64,000 nt of DNA, taken from Microtetraspora fusca. GTDB taxonomy: Bacteria; Actinomycetota; Actinomycetes; Streptosporangiales; Streptosporangiaceae. Positions within the stretch are counted from its first letter, which is position 1. Each line of letters starts with the position of its first letter. The notes below the pieces were generated by a model. That model was not told where the DNA came from. It did not search any database and was given only the letters and a program-made list of their open reading frames with translations. Positions 1-9,083 of this stretch are shown here, in pieces. Where the stretch lies: the NCBI RefSeq assembly GCF_001570365.1, contig NZ_BBYK01000040.1, forward strand, positions 62,001 through 126,000, read 5' to 3'. The translations under genes were made by a program, and so were the position numbers.

Positions 1-762
1 CACGTCCTCGGCCCGTACATGGGCGTCGGCGGAGCGTCCGAAGAAGGTCACCCGGGCGCGGGTGCGGGAGGCCATGGCGGCGACCAGGGGGTCGTCGGCG
101 TTGAGCACGGCCACGCCGTCCTCCGGCAGCGCCTCCGGCAGCTCGCCCTTGGCCCGCGCGATCGCCTCCTTGCCGCCGAACACACCGAGGTGGGCGGTGC
201 CGACGTTCAGCACGACGCCGATCCGCGGCGGCGCGATCCGGGCCAGGTCGGCGATGTGGCCGATGTTGCGCGCGCTCAGCTCCAGGACCAGGAAGCGCGT
301 CGCCTCGTCCGCCCGCAGCACGGTCAGCGGGTGGCCGATCTCGTTGTTGTACGAGCCGACGGGGGCGACGGTGGGGCCCATCCGGGCGGCGAGCCTGGCC
401 AGCAGGTCCTTGGTCGTGGTCTTGCCGGCCGAACCGGTCACGCCGATGACGGTGGTGTCGGGAAGCTTGGACACCACGGCGTTCGCCAGCGCGGCCAGGG
501 CGGCCTGAACGTCCTCCACGATCACGGCCGGCGCCTCGACGGGCCGGGTCGCGAGGACGGCGACCGCCCCGTCCGCGCAGGCGCGGGCGGCGAAGTCGTG
601 GCCGTCCGCGCGCTCCCCTTTGATCGCGACGAACAGCGATCCCCGCTCGACGGCCCGCGAGTCGATCACGACGGGGCCGCGGATCACGGCGCGAGCGTCG
701 GCCATGCCGGTGAGCGCACCCGAGGTGATCTCGGCGACCCGGGCCAGCGGCAACGGGATCAT
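1..762 (-). CDS. murF: MurF, UDP-MurNAc-tripeptide:D-Ala-D-Ala ligase (C-terminus outside window)
   Basis: Cytoplasmic ligase adding D-Ala-D-Ala to the UDP-MurNAc tripeptide, the last cytoplasmic step before the lipid stage of peptidoglycan synthesis. The 254 visible codons open with MIPLPLARVAEI and show the N-terminal Mur domain (VVIDSRAVERGSLFVAIKGE), then the ATP P-loop GVTGSAGKTTTKDLL and the central-domain stretch NNEIGHPLTVL. The ATG at 762 is preceded by AGGAAAGA-type purines. It lies 48 bases after murE on the same strand, the usual dcw order. The C-terminal domain lies beyond the left edge of the window. Confidence 0.95.
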   Translation of the reverse strand, partial: MIPLPLARVAEITSGALTGMADARAVIRGPVVIDSRAVERGSLFVAIKGERADGHDFAARACADGAVAVLATRPVEAPAVIVEDVQAALAALANAVVSKLPDTTVIGVTGSAGKTTTKDLLARLAARMGPTVAPVGSYNNEIGHPLTVLRADEATRFLVLELSARNIGHIADLARIAPPRIGVVLNVGTAHLGVFGGKEAIARAKGELPEALPEDGVAVLNADDPLVAAMASRTRARVTFFGRSADAHVRAEDV

Positions 763-810
763 GCGTCTTTCCTGCTCTCTATCACGTTGATCGGTCGGTT
801 CGGCCGCGCC

Positions 811-2400
811 TCACGCACGGTGCGGCGGAGCGTCCCGCCCCGCCTCGTGCCCGGCTCGGCCTCCTCTTCTGGAGATGGCCTGGGCGACCACCTCGCGATC
901 GTCGAAGGGGATGACCCGTCCCTCGACGTACTGCCCCTGCTCGTGGCCCTTGCCGGCCACGACCACGACGTCTCCCGGCGCCGCGCCCGCGATCGCGAGT
1001 TCGATCGCGGCGGCCCGGTCGGGCTCCACGATCACATGCGCTCGTTCGCCCTTGGGCACCCTGAGCGCTCCCTCCATCATCGCGGCCAGGATCGCGAGCG
1101 GATCCTCGCTCCTGGGGTTGTCGCTGGTGAGGATCGCGACGTCGGCCAACCTCGCGGCCGCCTCTCCCATGATCGGGCGCTTGCCGCGGTCGCGGTCGCC
1201 ACCGCAGCCCAGCACGACGACGAGGCGACCCTGGGTCACCTCGCGCAGCGAGCCGAGGACCGACTCTACGGCACCGGGCTTGTGAGCGTAGTCCACGATC
1301 GCCTGGAAGCCGACCGCACCCGGCACCCGCTCCATCCGGCCGGGCACCCCGCCGAAGGCGGAGATCCCGTCGACCGCCGCCTGGAGGCCGACGCCGGCCT
1401 CGACGAGCGCGACGATCACGCCGAGGGAGTTGGCCACGTTGAACGGGCCGGGCAGGGACACCGAGACCTCGGCCTCGACTCCCCCGGGACCGACCACGCG
1501 GAATGCGCTGCCGTCGGCGCCCAGGCGCACGTCCTCGGCCCGCCAGTCGGCCTCCGGGGCGCCCTTGGCGGAGAACGTCGTCGTCGGCACCTTGGCCCGG
1601 CCCAGGAGCTCGCGGCCGTACGGGTCGTCGATGTTGACCACGCCGACGCGGGACAGCTCGGGGGTGAACAGCTTCGCCTTGGCGGAGAAGTAGTCCTCCA
1701 GGTCGCTGTGGAAGTCCAGGTGGTCCTGGGACAGGTTCGTGAAGATCGCGACGTCGTAGAAGACCCCGTCGACGCGTCCGAGGGCGAGGGCGTGGCTGGA
1801 GACCTCCATCGCGGCGGCGGTCACGCCCTGCTCGCGCATCAACCCGAACAGCCCGTGCAGGTCGCTGGCCTCGGGGGTGGTGAGCTCCGGGGCGAACCGC
1901 AGATCGCCCGCGCGGATCTCCACGCCGCCGACCAGGCCGGTGCGGTGCCCGGCGGCCCGCAGGCCCGCCTCCAGCAGGAAGGTCGAGGTCGACTTGCCAC
2001 TGGTGCCCGTCACGCCGATGACCGTGAGGTCACGGGCGGGCCGGCCGTACACCCAGGCGGAGACCTCACCGAGCACGGCCCGCGGGTCGGGCACGACGAG
2101 CACCGGCAGGCCGGTCGCCACGGCCGCGTCGCGGCCCTCCTCGTCCGTGAGGATCGCCACCGCACCCGCCGCCATGGCCTCGCGGGAGAAGGTGGCGCCG
2201 TGGGCGTTCTTGCCCGGCAGGGCGACGTACAGATCGCCGCGGCGGATGCGGCGGGAGTCGATGCCGATGCCGGTGACGGCGCCGCGCGCCGCCTTGGCGC
2301 CCGGCGCGGGCACCGCTGAGGACGTGCCGAGAAGGGCCGTCAGACCGGACAACGGACGGGCCGGGACGGCCTCGGGACGCATGGAGAACGGGGGACGCAC
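811..2400 (-). CDS. murE: MurE, UDP-MurNAc-dipeptide:meso-diaminopimelate ligase
   Basis: Adds the third stem-peptide residue to UDP-MurNAc-L-Ala-D-Glu in the cytoplasm. The 529-residue protein has the three Mur ligase domains: N-terminal DSRRIRRGDLYVALPG, ATP-binding GVTGTSGKSTSTFLLEAG (a T/N variant of the usual GTNGKT loop) and a C-terminal domain with DNPRSEDP from D427. That DNPR motif is the known signature for meso-diaminopimelate rather than lysine, fitting an actinobacterial wall. Start is GTG at 2400; an ATG at 2382 is an alternative, and neither has a strong ribosome site. It follows the transpeptidase gene by 22 bases and is probably co-transcribed with it. Confidence 0.95.
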   Translation of the reverse strand: MRPPFSMRPEAVPARPLSGLTALLGTSSAVPAPGAKAARGAVTGIGIDSRRIRRGDLYVALPGKNAHGATFSREAMAAGAVAILTDEEGRDAAVATGLPVLVVPDPRAVLGEVSAWVYGRPARDLTVIGVTGTSGKSTSTFLLEAGLRAAGHRTGLVGGVEIRAGDLRFAPELTTPEASDLHGLFGLMREQGVTAAAMEVSSHALALGRVDGVFYDVAIFTNLSQDHLDFHSDLEDYFSAKAKLFTPELSRVGVVNIDDPYGRELLGRAKVPTTTFSAKGAPEADWRAEDVRLGADGSAFRVVGPGGVEAEVSVSLPGPFNVANSLGVIVALVEAGVGLQAAVDGISAFGGVPGRMERVPGAVGFQAIVDYAHKPGAVESVLGSLREVTQGRLVVVLGCGGDRDRGKRPIMGEAAARLADVAILTSDNPRSEDPLAILAAMMEGALRVPKGERAHVIVEPDRAAAIELAIAGAAPGDVVVVAGKGHEQGQYVEGRVIPFDDREVVAQAISRRGGRAGHEAGRDAPPHRA

Positions 2401-2422
2401 GGCGAGAGCGTACCTTCCCCCG

Positions 2423-4915
2423 TCACTCTCCGGCGCGAAGGACGGCCTTGGGCGCCTTCGTTCCGGTCGGTGGGATCTTCCTGGTCTTCAAGGCGAAACT
2501 CATGACCTCCTTGAACACCGGCGCGGCCACCGCCCCGCCGTAATGGCCCTTCTTCGGATCCTGGATGACGGCCAGCGCCATGAGGCGCGGCGCGTCCGCC
2601 GGGGTGAAGCCGACGAACGTGGCCGTGTAACCGCAGTACCCGCCGCACTTCTGGTCGTACCGCATGGCGGTGCCGGTCTTTCCCGCCACACGATATCCGG
2701 GGATCGCCGCCTCCGTTCCCGTGCCGTCGTTGCCGACGGCGGCTTCGAGCATCGCGGAGATCTGCTTGGCGGTCGTCTCGCTGATCACCCGGGTCTGCTT
2801 CGGGGCGGGGGCCGGGACCAGCCGCCCGTGGCCGTCGGTGGTGCCCGCGATCAGCGACGGCGTCACGCGCACGCCGCCGTTGGCGATCGTCTGGTAGACG
2901 CTCGCCATCTGCAGCGCGGTGACCGAGACTCCCTGGCCGTATGCGACAGTGCAGCGCTGGCTGCCGGACCAGGCCCGCCAGTCGGGCAGCAGGCCGGCCT
3001 CCTCGCCGGGAAGGCCCGCGCCGCTGACGGAGCCGAACCCGAACGCCCGGATGGTGTCGTAGAGCCGCTGGTTGCTGAGTTTGTGCGCGGCCATGATCGT
3101 GCCGACGTTGCTGGACTCGGCGATGACCCCGGTGAAGGTGAGCTTCTCCGGCGGGTGCGGGTGGGCGTCCCTGAGCAAGCGGTCGGCGCACTGGATGTGA
3201 TCGGGCACCCGGAAGACCGTGTTCGGCGTCACCCCGGCGTGCTCGATCGCCGCGGCGGCGGTGATCACCTTGTTGGTGCTGCCGGGTTCGAAGACCTCGG
3301 AGACGGCCCGGTTGCCCCGGTCCTCCGCGGAAACGGTGTCCCAGTGGTTCAGGTCCACGCCGGGCGAGTTCGCCATGGCGAGGATCTGGCCGGTCTTGAC
3401 GTCTATCACGATCACGCTGCCGCTGACCGCCTTGCTGGCCTGGACCTGGCGGTCGATCGCCTGCTCGGCCGCCCACTGGATGTCCCGGTCGATGGTCAGC
3501 CGCACGTCCCGGCCCGCGACCGGCTCCTTGCGCGTGCTGCGCGTCATCGGGATGCGCTCGCCGCCGCGGCCGATCTCGATGCTCTGCTGGCCGTCCTGCC
3601 CCGCGAGGACCTTGTCGTACGTGCGCTCCAGGCCCTCGAGGCCGTGCCCGTCGTAGCCGACGAAGCCGATCAGGCCTCCGGCGAGCCTGCCTCCGGGGTA
3701 CATGCGGCGGTAGGTCGGCTTGGAACCGACGCCCTTGAACCTCATCCCCATGATCTTCTTGGCGCGCAGCGGGTCGACGTCCCGGTCGAGGGGGATGTAC
3801 CGCTGCTGCGTCTTCGCGAGCGCGGCGTCCACCTTCTCCTTGGGCAGGTTCAGCTCCCTGGCGAGCGTGCCGCTCACCTGTTCCCGCTTCTTGGGGTCCA
3901 CCTCGTGGGGGTCGACGTAGATCTCGGCCGCGTCCTTGGTGAGGGCCAGCTCGTGGCCGTTCACGTCCGTGATGGAGCCGCGTTTGGCGGGGAGGTTCTC
4001 CGGCTGGACCCGCTGCCGTTCCGCCTTGGCCTGGAGCACCTTCGAGTCGAGCCCCTGGAGCTGGACGAGGCGCCCCGCGAACAGCGACAGCACGAACGCC
4101 ATCGCGATCAGCCCCGCATGCAGCCGCCGCTCGGGGTTGCCCAGGCGCAGCACGGCGGGAGGCCGCGGCGGCGGGTTCCCGGGCGGCTGGTTGCCCGGGG
4201 GCCGGCCGGAGCCGCGCAGGCCGCGCGTGCGTACGGTCTCCTCCCGGTCGTCATCCCTCGGGCCGCGCGGCCCTCCGGGGCGCGGCTCACCGGGCCGCCG
4301 CGCCCTGGCCGGGTCCTCCCCCGTACGGCGCGGGCCGCCTGGACGGGGGGCCTTCGGGGAGCCGCCGGCGTGGCCGTCGGTGCGGCCTTCACTGGAAACG
4401 GAACGGGCTCCGGCACCGGACGAGGGCCGCCCGGAGCCGGACGAGGGACGGCCGGAGCCGGACGAGGGACGGCCGGAGCCGGACGAGGGACGGCCGGAGC
4501 CGGACGAGGGACGGCCGGAGCCGTTCGCGGGCTTCCCCGGGACGGAGGCGGGCCGTCCCGAGCCGGTCGCGGGTCTGCCGCCCGAACCGGGGGCCGGTCG
4601 TCCGGAGCCGGACGCCGGTTTGCCGGAAGATCCGGACGCGGGCTTCCCCGCGCCGGGAACGGGCTTCCCCGAGCCGGAGGCGGGCCGTCCGGAGCCGGAC
4701 GACGGTCTTCCCGAGCCGGGGACGGACCTGCCGCCCCCGGGGTTCTGCGGGCCGCGCCGGCCCGAGCCGCCGCTCGGTCCCTGAGCGCGTCCGCCCGCAC
4801 CGCTCCCGGGGCCCTGGCCTCCACGCCCGCCGGAACCGCCGCCCGGTCCCTGACCGCCGCGTCCGCCCGGGCCGCCGCGGCCGGGCCCCGGGTTCCGGCC
4901 GCCGCCCTCTCTCAC
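2423..4915 (-). CDS. ftsI: Septal class B penicillin-binding protein (FtsI/PBP3) with long low-complexity N-terminus
   Basis: Transpeptidase cross-linking septal peptidoglycan outside the membrane. Of 830 residues, about the first 260 form a predicted cytoplasmic Gly/Pro/Ser/Arg-rich tail, followed by one membrane segment at about 265-283 (GLIAMAFVLSLFAGRLV). The dimerisation domain carries LPAKRGSITDVNG. The active-site motifs are complete: SxxK at S546-K549 (EPGSTNK), SxN at S601-N603 and KTG at K746-G748. GTG at 4915 overlaps the upstream stop (GTGA), so translational coupling is likely. Family members usually have a cytoplasmic tail of tens of residues, and this one is several times longer. 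It contains a tandem heptapeptide repeat, listed separately. Confidence 0.94.
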   Translation of the reverse strand: MREGGGRNPGPGRGGPGGRGGQGPGGGSGGRGGQGPGSGAGGRAQGPSGGSGRRGPQNPGGGRSVPGSGRPSSGSGRPASGSGKPVPGAGKPASGSSGKPASGSGRPAPGSGGRPATGSGRPASVPGKPANGSGRPSSGSGRPSSGSGRPSSGSGRPSSGSGRPSSGAGARSVSSEGRTDGHAGGSPKAPRPGGPRRTGEDPARARRPGEPRPGGPRGPRDDDREETVRTRGLRGSGRPPGNQPPGNPPPRPPAVLRLGNPERRLHAGLIAMAFVLSLFAGRLVQLQGLDSKVLQAKAERQRVQPENLPAKRGSITDVNGHELALTKDAAEIYVDPHEVDPKKREQVSGTLARELNLPKEKVDAALAKTQQRYIPLDRDVDPLRAKKIMGMRFKGVGSKPTYRRMYPGGRLAGGLIGFVGYDGHGLEGLERTYDKVLAGQDGQQSIEIGRGGERIPMTRSTRKEPVAGRDVRLTIDRDIQWAAEQAIDRQVQASKAVSGSVIVIDVKTGQILAMANSPGVDLNHWDTVSAEDRGNRAVSEVFEPGSTNKVITAAAAIEHAGVTPNTVFRVPDHIQCADRLLRDAHPHPPEKLTFTGVIAESSNVGTIMAAHKLSNQRLYDTIRAFGFGSVSGAGLPGEEAGLLPDWRAWSGSQRCTVAYGQGVSVTALQMASVYQTIANGGVRVTPSLIAGTTDGHGRLVPAPAPKQTRVISETTAKQISAMLEAAVGNDGTGTEAAIPGYRVAGKTGTAMRYDQKCGGYCGYTATFVGFTPADAPRLMALAVIQDPKKGHYGGAVAAPVFKEVMSFALKTRKIPPTGTKAPKAVLRAGE
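4412..4516 (-). repeat. In-frame 21-bp tandem repeat in ftsI (GRPSSGS x5)
   Basis: Five consecutive 21-bp units encode GRPSSGS at residues 134-168 of the transpeptidase, the last ending in A. Unit-to-unit identity is near perfect, and weaker GRPASGS/GKPASGS-like copies flank it. The unit length is a multiple of three, so gain or loss of copies would keep the frame. The perfect copies suggest recent slippage. Confidence 0.9.
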
Positions 4916-5913
4916 CGGTTTGCGCCCTCCGTCTCACCGCCGGTACGCGTGCCGGACTCGTGCTCGGAGGAGATGAAGCGCGGGGGGGCCGTCTGGTTGG
5001 TGTCCAGCTTGGAGCCGCCGCGGGCCTGCTCGTCGAGCGCGTTCGGCTGGGTCAGCATGCGGACCTGGTTGTCGAGCTCGTCCGCCTGCTGGCGCAGCCG
5101 CTCGGTGCCCGAACGCAGGTCGCTCAGCTCGAACGAATCCTGCGCGAGCACGGTGTTCAGCAGCAGCAGGCTGACCAGGCCGCCACAGAGCAGCCCGACG
5201 ACGAGCAGCACGAACGGCGCGCGCGGCGGCCGCCTGCCGCTCCTCGCGGCGGCGGCGTCGGTCGCCGGCGCGGCAGACCGTGCCGGACGCCGGGTCCGCC
5301 TGAGGGCGACGGGCTCGGCCGTGGTGGTCGGGCCCGCCGCGGGCGCCTCGCGTACGGGTGCCGGACGGGCCGGAGCCTGGCGCGCGGGGGCCGGACGGGC
5401 GGGGGCCTGGCGGGTGGTGGTCGTGCCCGACCGCGTCGCCGTCGTCTTCGCAGCCGCGCTCTTCGCCGCGGTTCCCTTCGCCGCCGCGCCCTTCGCGGCG
5501 GCGCCCGCCGTCGGCGCGTTCTTCGCCGCCGGGCGGCCGCTCGCGCCGGTCCTTCCCTTCGGCGTGCTCGCGCTCCGCGAGGCGGCGGCGGCCGGCGCCG
5601 TCGTGGTCGTCGTCGTCGAGGCGGCGGAGGTCGCGGTCCGGCTCCTCGGCACCGTCGCGCTCCTGGACCCGGCGGGATTCTTCGCGGGGTCGGCGGTCGC
5701 GCTCCGGGCGCCGCGCCGTACCGGCGGCTCGGCCGGGGGGACGCGCCGCTCGGCGGGGACGCGGGCGCCGCGCGCGGGCGGATCCGCGGTCTCACCCTCG
5801 CGGACCTGCCGTCCGTCGCGTCCGTTCTGGGCGCGGCCGGCGGTGGGCACCGCCGTGCGCCCCCTCGCGGGAACGCGTCGCGCCGCCTGCCGGCTCTCCT
5901 GCTCAGTCCTCAT
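4912..5913 (-). CDS. FtsL-like septum formation protein with Ala/Thr/Pro-rich N-terminus
   Basis: Position between rsmH and ftsI and topology identify this 333-residue protein as the FtsL-type partner of the septal synthase. About 230 basic Ala/Pro/Thr/Lys-rich residues ([19 protein letters not shown], histone-H1-like) precede one membrane segment at about 233-257 ([19 protein letters not shown]). A short coiled-coil-prone stretch follows ([25 protein letters not shown]). Start is ATG 5913, overlapping the rsmH stop as ATGA; the stop overlaps the GTG start of ftsI. The two four-base overlaps imply tight coupling of three genes. Sequence similarity to characterised FtsL is confined to the membrane/coiled-coil part, so the name is by context. 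Confidence 0.8.
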   Translation of the reverse strand: MRTEQESRQAARRVPARGRTAVPTAGRAQNGRDGRQVREGETADPPARGARVPAERRVPPAEPPVRRGARSATADPAKNPAGSRSATVPRSRTATSAASTTTTTTAPAAAASRSASTPKGRTGASGRPAAKNAPTAGAAAKGAAAKGTAAKSAAAKTTATRSGTTTTRQAPARPAPARQAPARPAPVREAPAAGPTTTAEPVALRRTRRPARSAAPATDAAAARSGRRPPRAPFVLLVVGLLCGGLVSLLLLNTVLAQDSFELSDLRSGTERLRQQADELDNQVRMLTQPNALDEQARGGSKLDTNQTAPPRFISSEHESGTRTGGETEGANR

Positions 5914-6875
5914 CCCTCGCGGATCCTCTCTGCCGCCCGCAACCGGGCCGACGCCGCCCGCGGGTTGCGGGCCAACTCGTCTTCGTCCGGGAGCTCCGCT
6001 CCCCTCGTCAGAAGGCGGAACCGGGGCTGGTGAGCCTCGAGCGGGACCGGGAGCCCGGGGGGGCTGGTGTCCCTGGTTCGCGCCACGAGGACCTGCTTGG
6101 TGAGCCGGTCCTCCAAGGAGTGGTAGGCGAGCACGACCACGCGCCCGCCGAGCGCGAGCGCGTCGAGGGCGGCGGGCAGCGCCCGCTCCAGAGCGGTGAG
6201 CTCCTCGTTCACCTCGATGCGCAAGGCCTGGAAAGTCCTCTTCGCGGGGTTGCCCCCCGTCCGCCGGGTCGCGGCGGGGATCGCCGACCTGACCAGGTCG
6301 GCGAGCTGCTTGGTGGAGGTGATGGGCTGCTTGGACCGTTCCTTGACGATCAAACTGGCCACGCGCGCGGCGAAGCGTTCCTCGCCGTAGTCGCGCAGGA
6401 TGCGGGTCAGTTCCGCGGCGGAGTACGTGTTGACGACCAGTTCCGCGGTGAGCTCCTGGTCCGGGTCCATCCTCATGTCGAGGGGCGCGTCGTACGAATA
6501 CGCGAAGCCGCGCTCCGCCTCGTCGAGCTGGGGTGAGGAGACGCCGAGGTCGAACAGCACGCCGTTGACCCTCGGCCGCCCGATGCGGTCCAGAACGTCG
6601 GTCAGCTCGTCGGAGACCGCGCGCACGATCGTGGTGCGCCCGGCGTACGGCGCCAGGCGCGCGGTGGACCGCTCGATGGCGGTCGGGTCGCGGTCGATGC
6701 CGACGAGATGGAGGGAGGGGTGGGCGGCGAGCAGCGCCTGAGCGTGCCCGCCCAGGCCGAGATTGGCGTCGACGACCACGGGATCCGGCCCGGACAACGC
6801 CGGAGCGAGAAGATCCAGTACGCGATCGAGCATGACCGGAACGTGACCGGACGGCTGCTCGGAGAACTCCGACAA
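5910..6875 (-). CDS. rsmH: RsmH (MraW), 16S rRNA m4C1402 methyltransferase
   Basis: SAM-dependent methylation of the N4 of C1402 in 16S rRNA. The 321-residue protein starts [23 protein letters not shown], the typical family opening. It has the SAM-binding stretch [14 protein letters not shown] and the conserved [30 protein letters not shown] and [13 protein letters not shown] blocks. Length matches the family. It overlaps the downstream ftsL-like gene by four bases and lies 263 bases from mraZ. That gap is larger than elsewhere in the cluster and may hold an internal promoter. Confidence 0.96.
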   Translation of the reverse strand: MSEFSEQPSGHVPVMLDRVLDLLAPALSGPDPVVVDANLGLGGHAQALLAAHPSLHLVGIDRDPTAIERSTARLAPYAGRTTIVRAVSDELTDVLDRIGRPRVNGVLFDLGVSSPQLDEAERGFAYSYDAPLDMRMDPDQELTAELVVNTYSAAELTRILRDYGEERFAARVASLIVKERSKQPITSTKQLADLVRSAIPAATRRTGGNPAKRTFQALRIEVNEELTALERALPAALDALALGGRVVVLAYHSLEDRLTKQVLVARTRDTSPPGLPVPLEAHQPRFRLLTRGAELPDEDELARNPRAASARLRAAERIREG

Positions 6876-6961
6876 CGCTGTAAACCCCCAAAATGCTGCC
6901 GCTGCAAAGCTCGCGGATATGCGGCCACCGTCGGCGATCTTCTATGGATCCCCCACCCAAA

Positions 6962-6989
6962 GGGCCGCTCCCGTACGGGGAGGCGGCCC
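6962..6989. other. Hairpin in the mraZ-rsmH spacer
   Basis: In the 263-base gap between rsmH and mraZ, GGGCCGC (6962-6968) pairs with GCGGCCC (6983-6989), and between them lies the palindrome CCCGTACGGG. The transcript of either strand could fold it. It could attenuate read-through from mraZ, protect a processed end, or mark a terminator before a separate rsmH promoter. No U-run follows on the minus strand, so a classical terminator is unlikely. Nothing else is recognised in this gap. Confidence 0.4.
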
Positions 6990-7138
6990 GCCCGGCCAGG
7001 TCCCCATCCGCGTTGCCGGCCGCGGAACCTGACACCGGGGAAGGTGCATCAGGTGCCGCGGGGAGCGGGTGGAGACCTCGCCGAACGTCACCGACGGGTC
7101 TTTCCTGATCTCGCCGACGCGAGATCCGATCTCATGAA

Positions 7139-7570
7139 TTACAGAACTCCGGGCAACACCTCCTCGGAAAGGTCGGAGAACGCCTGCTCCTGCTCCGCCA
7201 GATAGGCCTCCCAGGCCACGGCGTCCCAGATTTCCAGGCGAGTGTTTGCTCCGATGACGGCGCAGTCACGTTCCAGGCCTGCGTATTGCCGCAGGCTCGG
7301 GGGAATCGTGATCCGTCCCTGCTTGTCCGGCGTCTCGTCGGACGCGCTCGCGAAGAAGACTCGGCTGTAGTCCCGGACCGCCTTGGCGGTCACCGGCGCG
7401 GTGCGCAGAGCCTCGGTGATGCGCTGGAACTCCTCTACGGGGAAGACGTAGAGGCAGCGCTCCTGGCCCTTGGTGATCACAAGACCCTCCGCCAGCTCCT
7501 CGCGATACTTCGCCGGCAGGAACAGCCGTCCTTTGTCGTCCAGACGCGGTTGGTGGGTGCCGAGGAACAC
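7139..7570 (-). CDS. mraZ: MraZ, transcriptional regulator of the division cluster
   Basis: AbrB-fold DNA-binding protein that controls its own operon. The 143 residues contain the two MraZ repeats: [23 protein letters not shown] near the start and [22 protein letters not shown] in the second half. GTG at 7570 is chosen because GGGAGG lies seven bases upstream and the protein then starts at FLGTH as in relatives; the upstream in-frame GTG at 7579 abuts that ribosome site. It is the first gene of the leftward division and wall operon and is preceded by a promoter covered with box repeats (7621-7662). Confidence 0.95.
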   Translation of the reverse strand: MFLGTHQPRLDDKGRLFLPAKYREELAEGLVITKGQERCLYVFPVEEFQRITEALRTAPVTAKAVRDYSRVFFASASDETPDKQGRITIPPSLRQYAGLERDCAVIGANTRLEIWDAVAWEAYLAEQEQAFSDLSEEVLPGVL

Positions 7571-7620
7571 CGGCTCCACCTCCCGTGCCTTGCGGAGCGC
7601 TCAGCGCTTTCGCCCCTGCC

Positions 7621-7662
7621 CTCCACTGCGCACCACCATACTCCACTTCTCCCCACCGTCAA
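7621..7662 (-). promoter_or_regulatory. mraZ promoter overlapped by four MraZ-type boxes at 10-bp period
   Basis: Read on the minus strand there are four hexamers, GTGGGG (7651-7656), GTGGAG (7641-7646), GTGGTG (7631-7636) and GTGGAG (7621-7626), each starting exactly 10 bp after the previous one. The arrangement matches the direct-repeat operators known for MraZ, an octameric-ring regulator. A TTGACG -35 (7657-7662) and TATGGT -10 (7635-7640) with a 16-bp spacer are interleaved with the boxes, so bound MraZ should block RNA polymerase. The predicted leader before the GTG start is about 58 bases. Confidence 0.75.
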
Positions 7663-7836
7663 CCGATTCCGGCCCTCGTCGCGGGCTATTTCGTTCGCAT
7701 TTCCGCAGGTCAATTGAGGTGGTGCGGAGTGGGGCGCCCGGGAGCCCCGCGACCCCCGTGCGGGCGTGTCGGAACCCGCCTCCGCGGGGCGGGAACCCCG
7801 GCCGCATCGAGGTTTCCGGCGGCCCCTGGAGCCGGT

Positions 7837-7852
7837 GTGGAGGAAAGTGGAG
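7837..7852 (+). promoter_or_regulatory. Two MraZ-type boxes facing the moxR operon
   Basis: On the plus strand GTGGAG occurs at 7837-7842 and again at 7847-7852, the same hexamer and 10-bp period as the mraZ operator but pointing the opposite way. They lie about 190 bases before the moxR start. Two boxes is the minimum tandem found in MraZ sites of other bacteria. No confident -35/-10 pair could be assigned nearby; TTATGT at about 7857 is a weak candidate. MraZ control of the divergent operon is inference. Confidence 0.5.
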
Positions 7853-8041
7853 CGAGTTATGTCACGGGATTCGGACGGCCGCGCGACCTCAACGAGAAAC
7901 GAGCTCATAACACTATGGGCAGTTCACCCGGATTTCCGGACAAAGTCGCCCAAGAACCTGAGGCGTCATAAGGTCGGTGCACAGAATGGATAAGGAACGT
8001 CAAACGCCCCATTCATGCGGGCGCATCCTCTTGGAGGCCAG

Positions 8042-9025
8042 GTGGCACTAACGAGCGACGTCGCCCCCGACGCCGGAAATCGGCTGGAAGACCTGGTCGA
8101 CACCGCGCACCGGATCCGCCGGGCGATCGAGTCGGTGATCGAGGGCAAGGCCGACGCGGTCCGCCTCACCCTCACCGTCCTCCTGGCGGAGGGCCACCTC
8201 CTCATCGAGGACGTGCCAGGTGTCGGGAAGACGATGCTGGCCAAGGCGCTGGCCCGGTCCATCGACTGCCCCGTCAGGCGCGTTCAGTTCACCCCGGACC
8301 TGCTGCCGAGCGACATCACCGGCGTCAGCGCCTACAACCAGCAGACCCGGGAGTTCGAATTCAAGCCGGGCCCCGTCTTCGCCAACATCGTCGTCGGCGA
8401 CGAGATCAACCGTGCCTCCCCCAAGACGCAGTCCGCGCTCCTGGAGTGCATGGAGGAGCACCAGGTCACCGTCGACGGGGTCACGTACGAGCTCGAGTCG
8501 CCCTTCATGGTGATCGCGACCCAGAACCCGATCGAGATGGAGGGCACCTATCCGCTTCCGGAGGCGCAGCGGGACCGCTTCACCGCGAAGATCGCGATGG
8601 GCTACCCCGAGCCGACGGCCGAGCTGGAGATGCTCGACGTGCACGGGGCGTCCCAGCCGCTCGGCAAGCTGGAGCCCGTGGCGACGACCGCCGAGGTGCG
8701 CGCGCTCATCCAGGCGGTCCGCGCGGTCTACGTCTCCCAGGCGGTGAAGAAGTACGCCGTGGACATGGTGACCGCGACGAGGCGATCGCCGGACCTGCGC
8801 CTGGGCGCCTCGCCGCGCGCGACGCTCCAGCTGGTGCGCGGAGCCAGGGCGCACGCCGCGCTGTCCGGCCGCGACTACGTGATCCCGGACGACCTGCAGG
8901 AGCTGGCGGTGCCGGTGCTCGCGCACCGGCTGCTGCCCAGCCTGGAGGCGCAGGGGCAGCGCCGCCAGCCGGAGCAGGTGGTGGCCGAGCTGGTGCGCCG
9001 CGTCCCCGTTCCGGACACGCACTGA
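8042..9025 (+). CDS. MoxR-family AAA+ ATPase
   Basis: Chaperone-like AAA+ ATPase of the MoxR family. It has Walker A in EDVPGVGKTMLAKALARS, Walker B in NIVVGDEINRASPKTQSALLECMEEHQVTVDG, sensor-type ATQNPIEMEGTYPLPEAQRDRF and the arginine-rich lid at the C-terminus. Start is GTG 8042 (327 residues), with GGAGG four bases upstream; an ATG at 8015 has no ribosome site at a useful distance. It is first in a three-gene operon with a DUF58 protein and a transglutaminase, a common actinobacterial set whose substrate is unknown. It diverges from mraZ and may share its regulator. Confidence 0.93.
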   Translation: MALTSDVAPDAGNRLEDLVDTAHRIRRAIESVIEGKADAVRLTLTVLLAEGHLLIEDVPGVGKTMLAKALARSIDCPVRRVQFTPDLLPSDITGVSAYNQQTREFEFKPGPVFANIVVGDEINRASPKTQSALLECMEEHQVTVDGVTYELESPFMVIATQNPIEMEGTYPLPEAQRDRFTAKIAMGYPEPTAELEMLDVHGASQPLGKLEPVATTAEVRALIQAVRAVYVSQAVKKYAVDMVTATRRSPDLRLGASPRATLQLVRGARAHAALSGRDYVIPDDLQELAVPVLAHRLLPSLEAQGQRRQPEQVVAELVRRVPVPDTH

Positions 9026-9083
9026 CGTCCTCCCCGCGCCGCGGCCAGGGGCGCGGCGCCCCAGGAGAGTTCAAGGAGATTCG

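Noticed and set aside
4412-4516. Tandem 21-bp repeats as a CRISPR array
   Set aside because: Units are contiguous with no spacers, are in frame, and encode a heptapeptide repeat in a membrane transpeptidase.
19-6103. Very long plus-strand open frames opposite murE and ftsI (including one of 1408 codons)
   Set aside because: They run antisense to clear Mur ligase and transpeptidase genes, have Arg/Gly/Pro-rich shadow composition and no domain; long frames are expected by chance at this GC content.
7571-7579. GTG 7579 as the mraZ start
   Set aside because: It coincides with the GGGAGG ribosome site; starting at 7570 gives the normal 143-residue protein.
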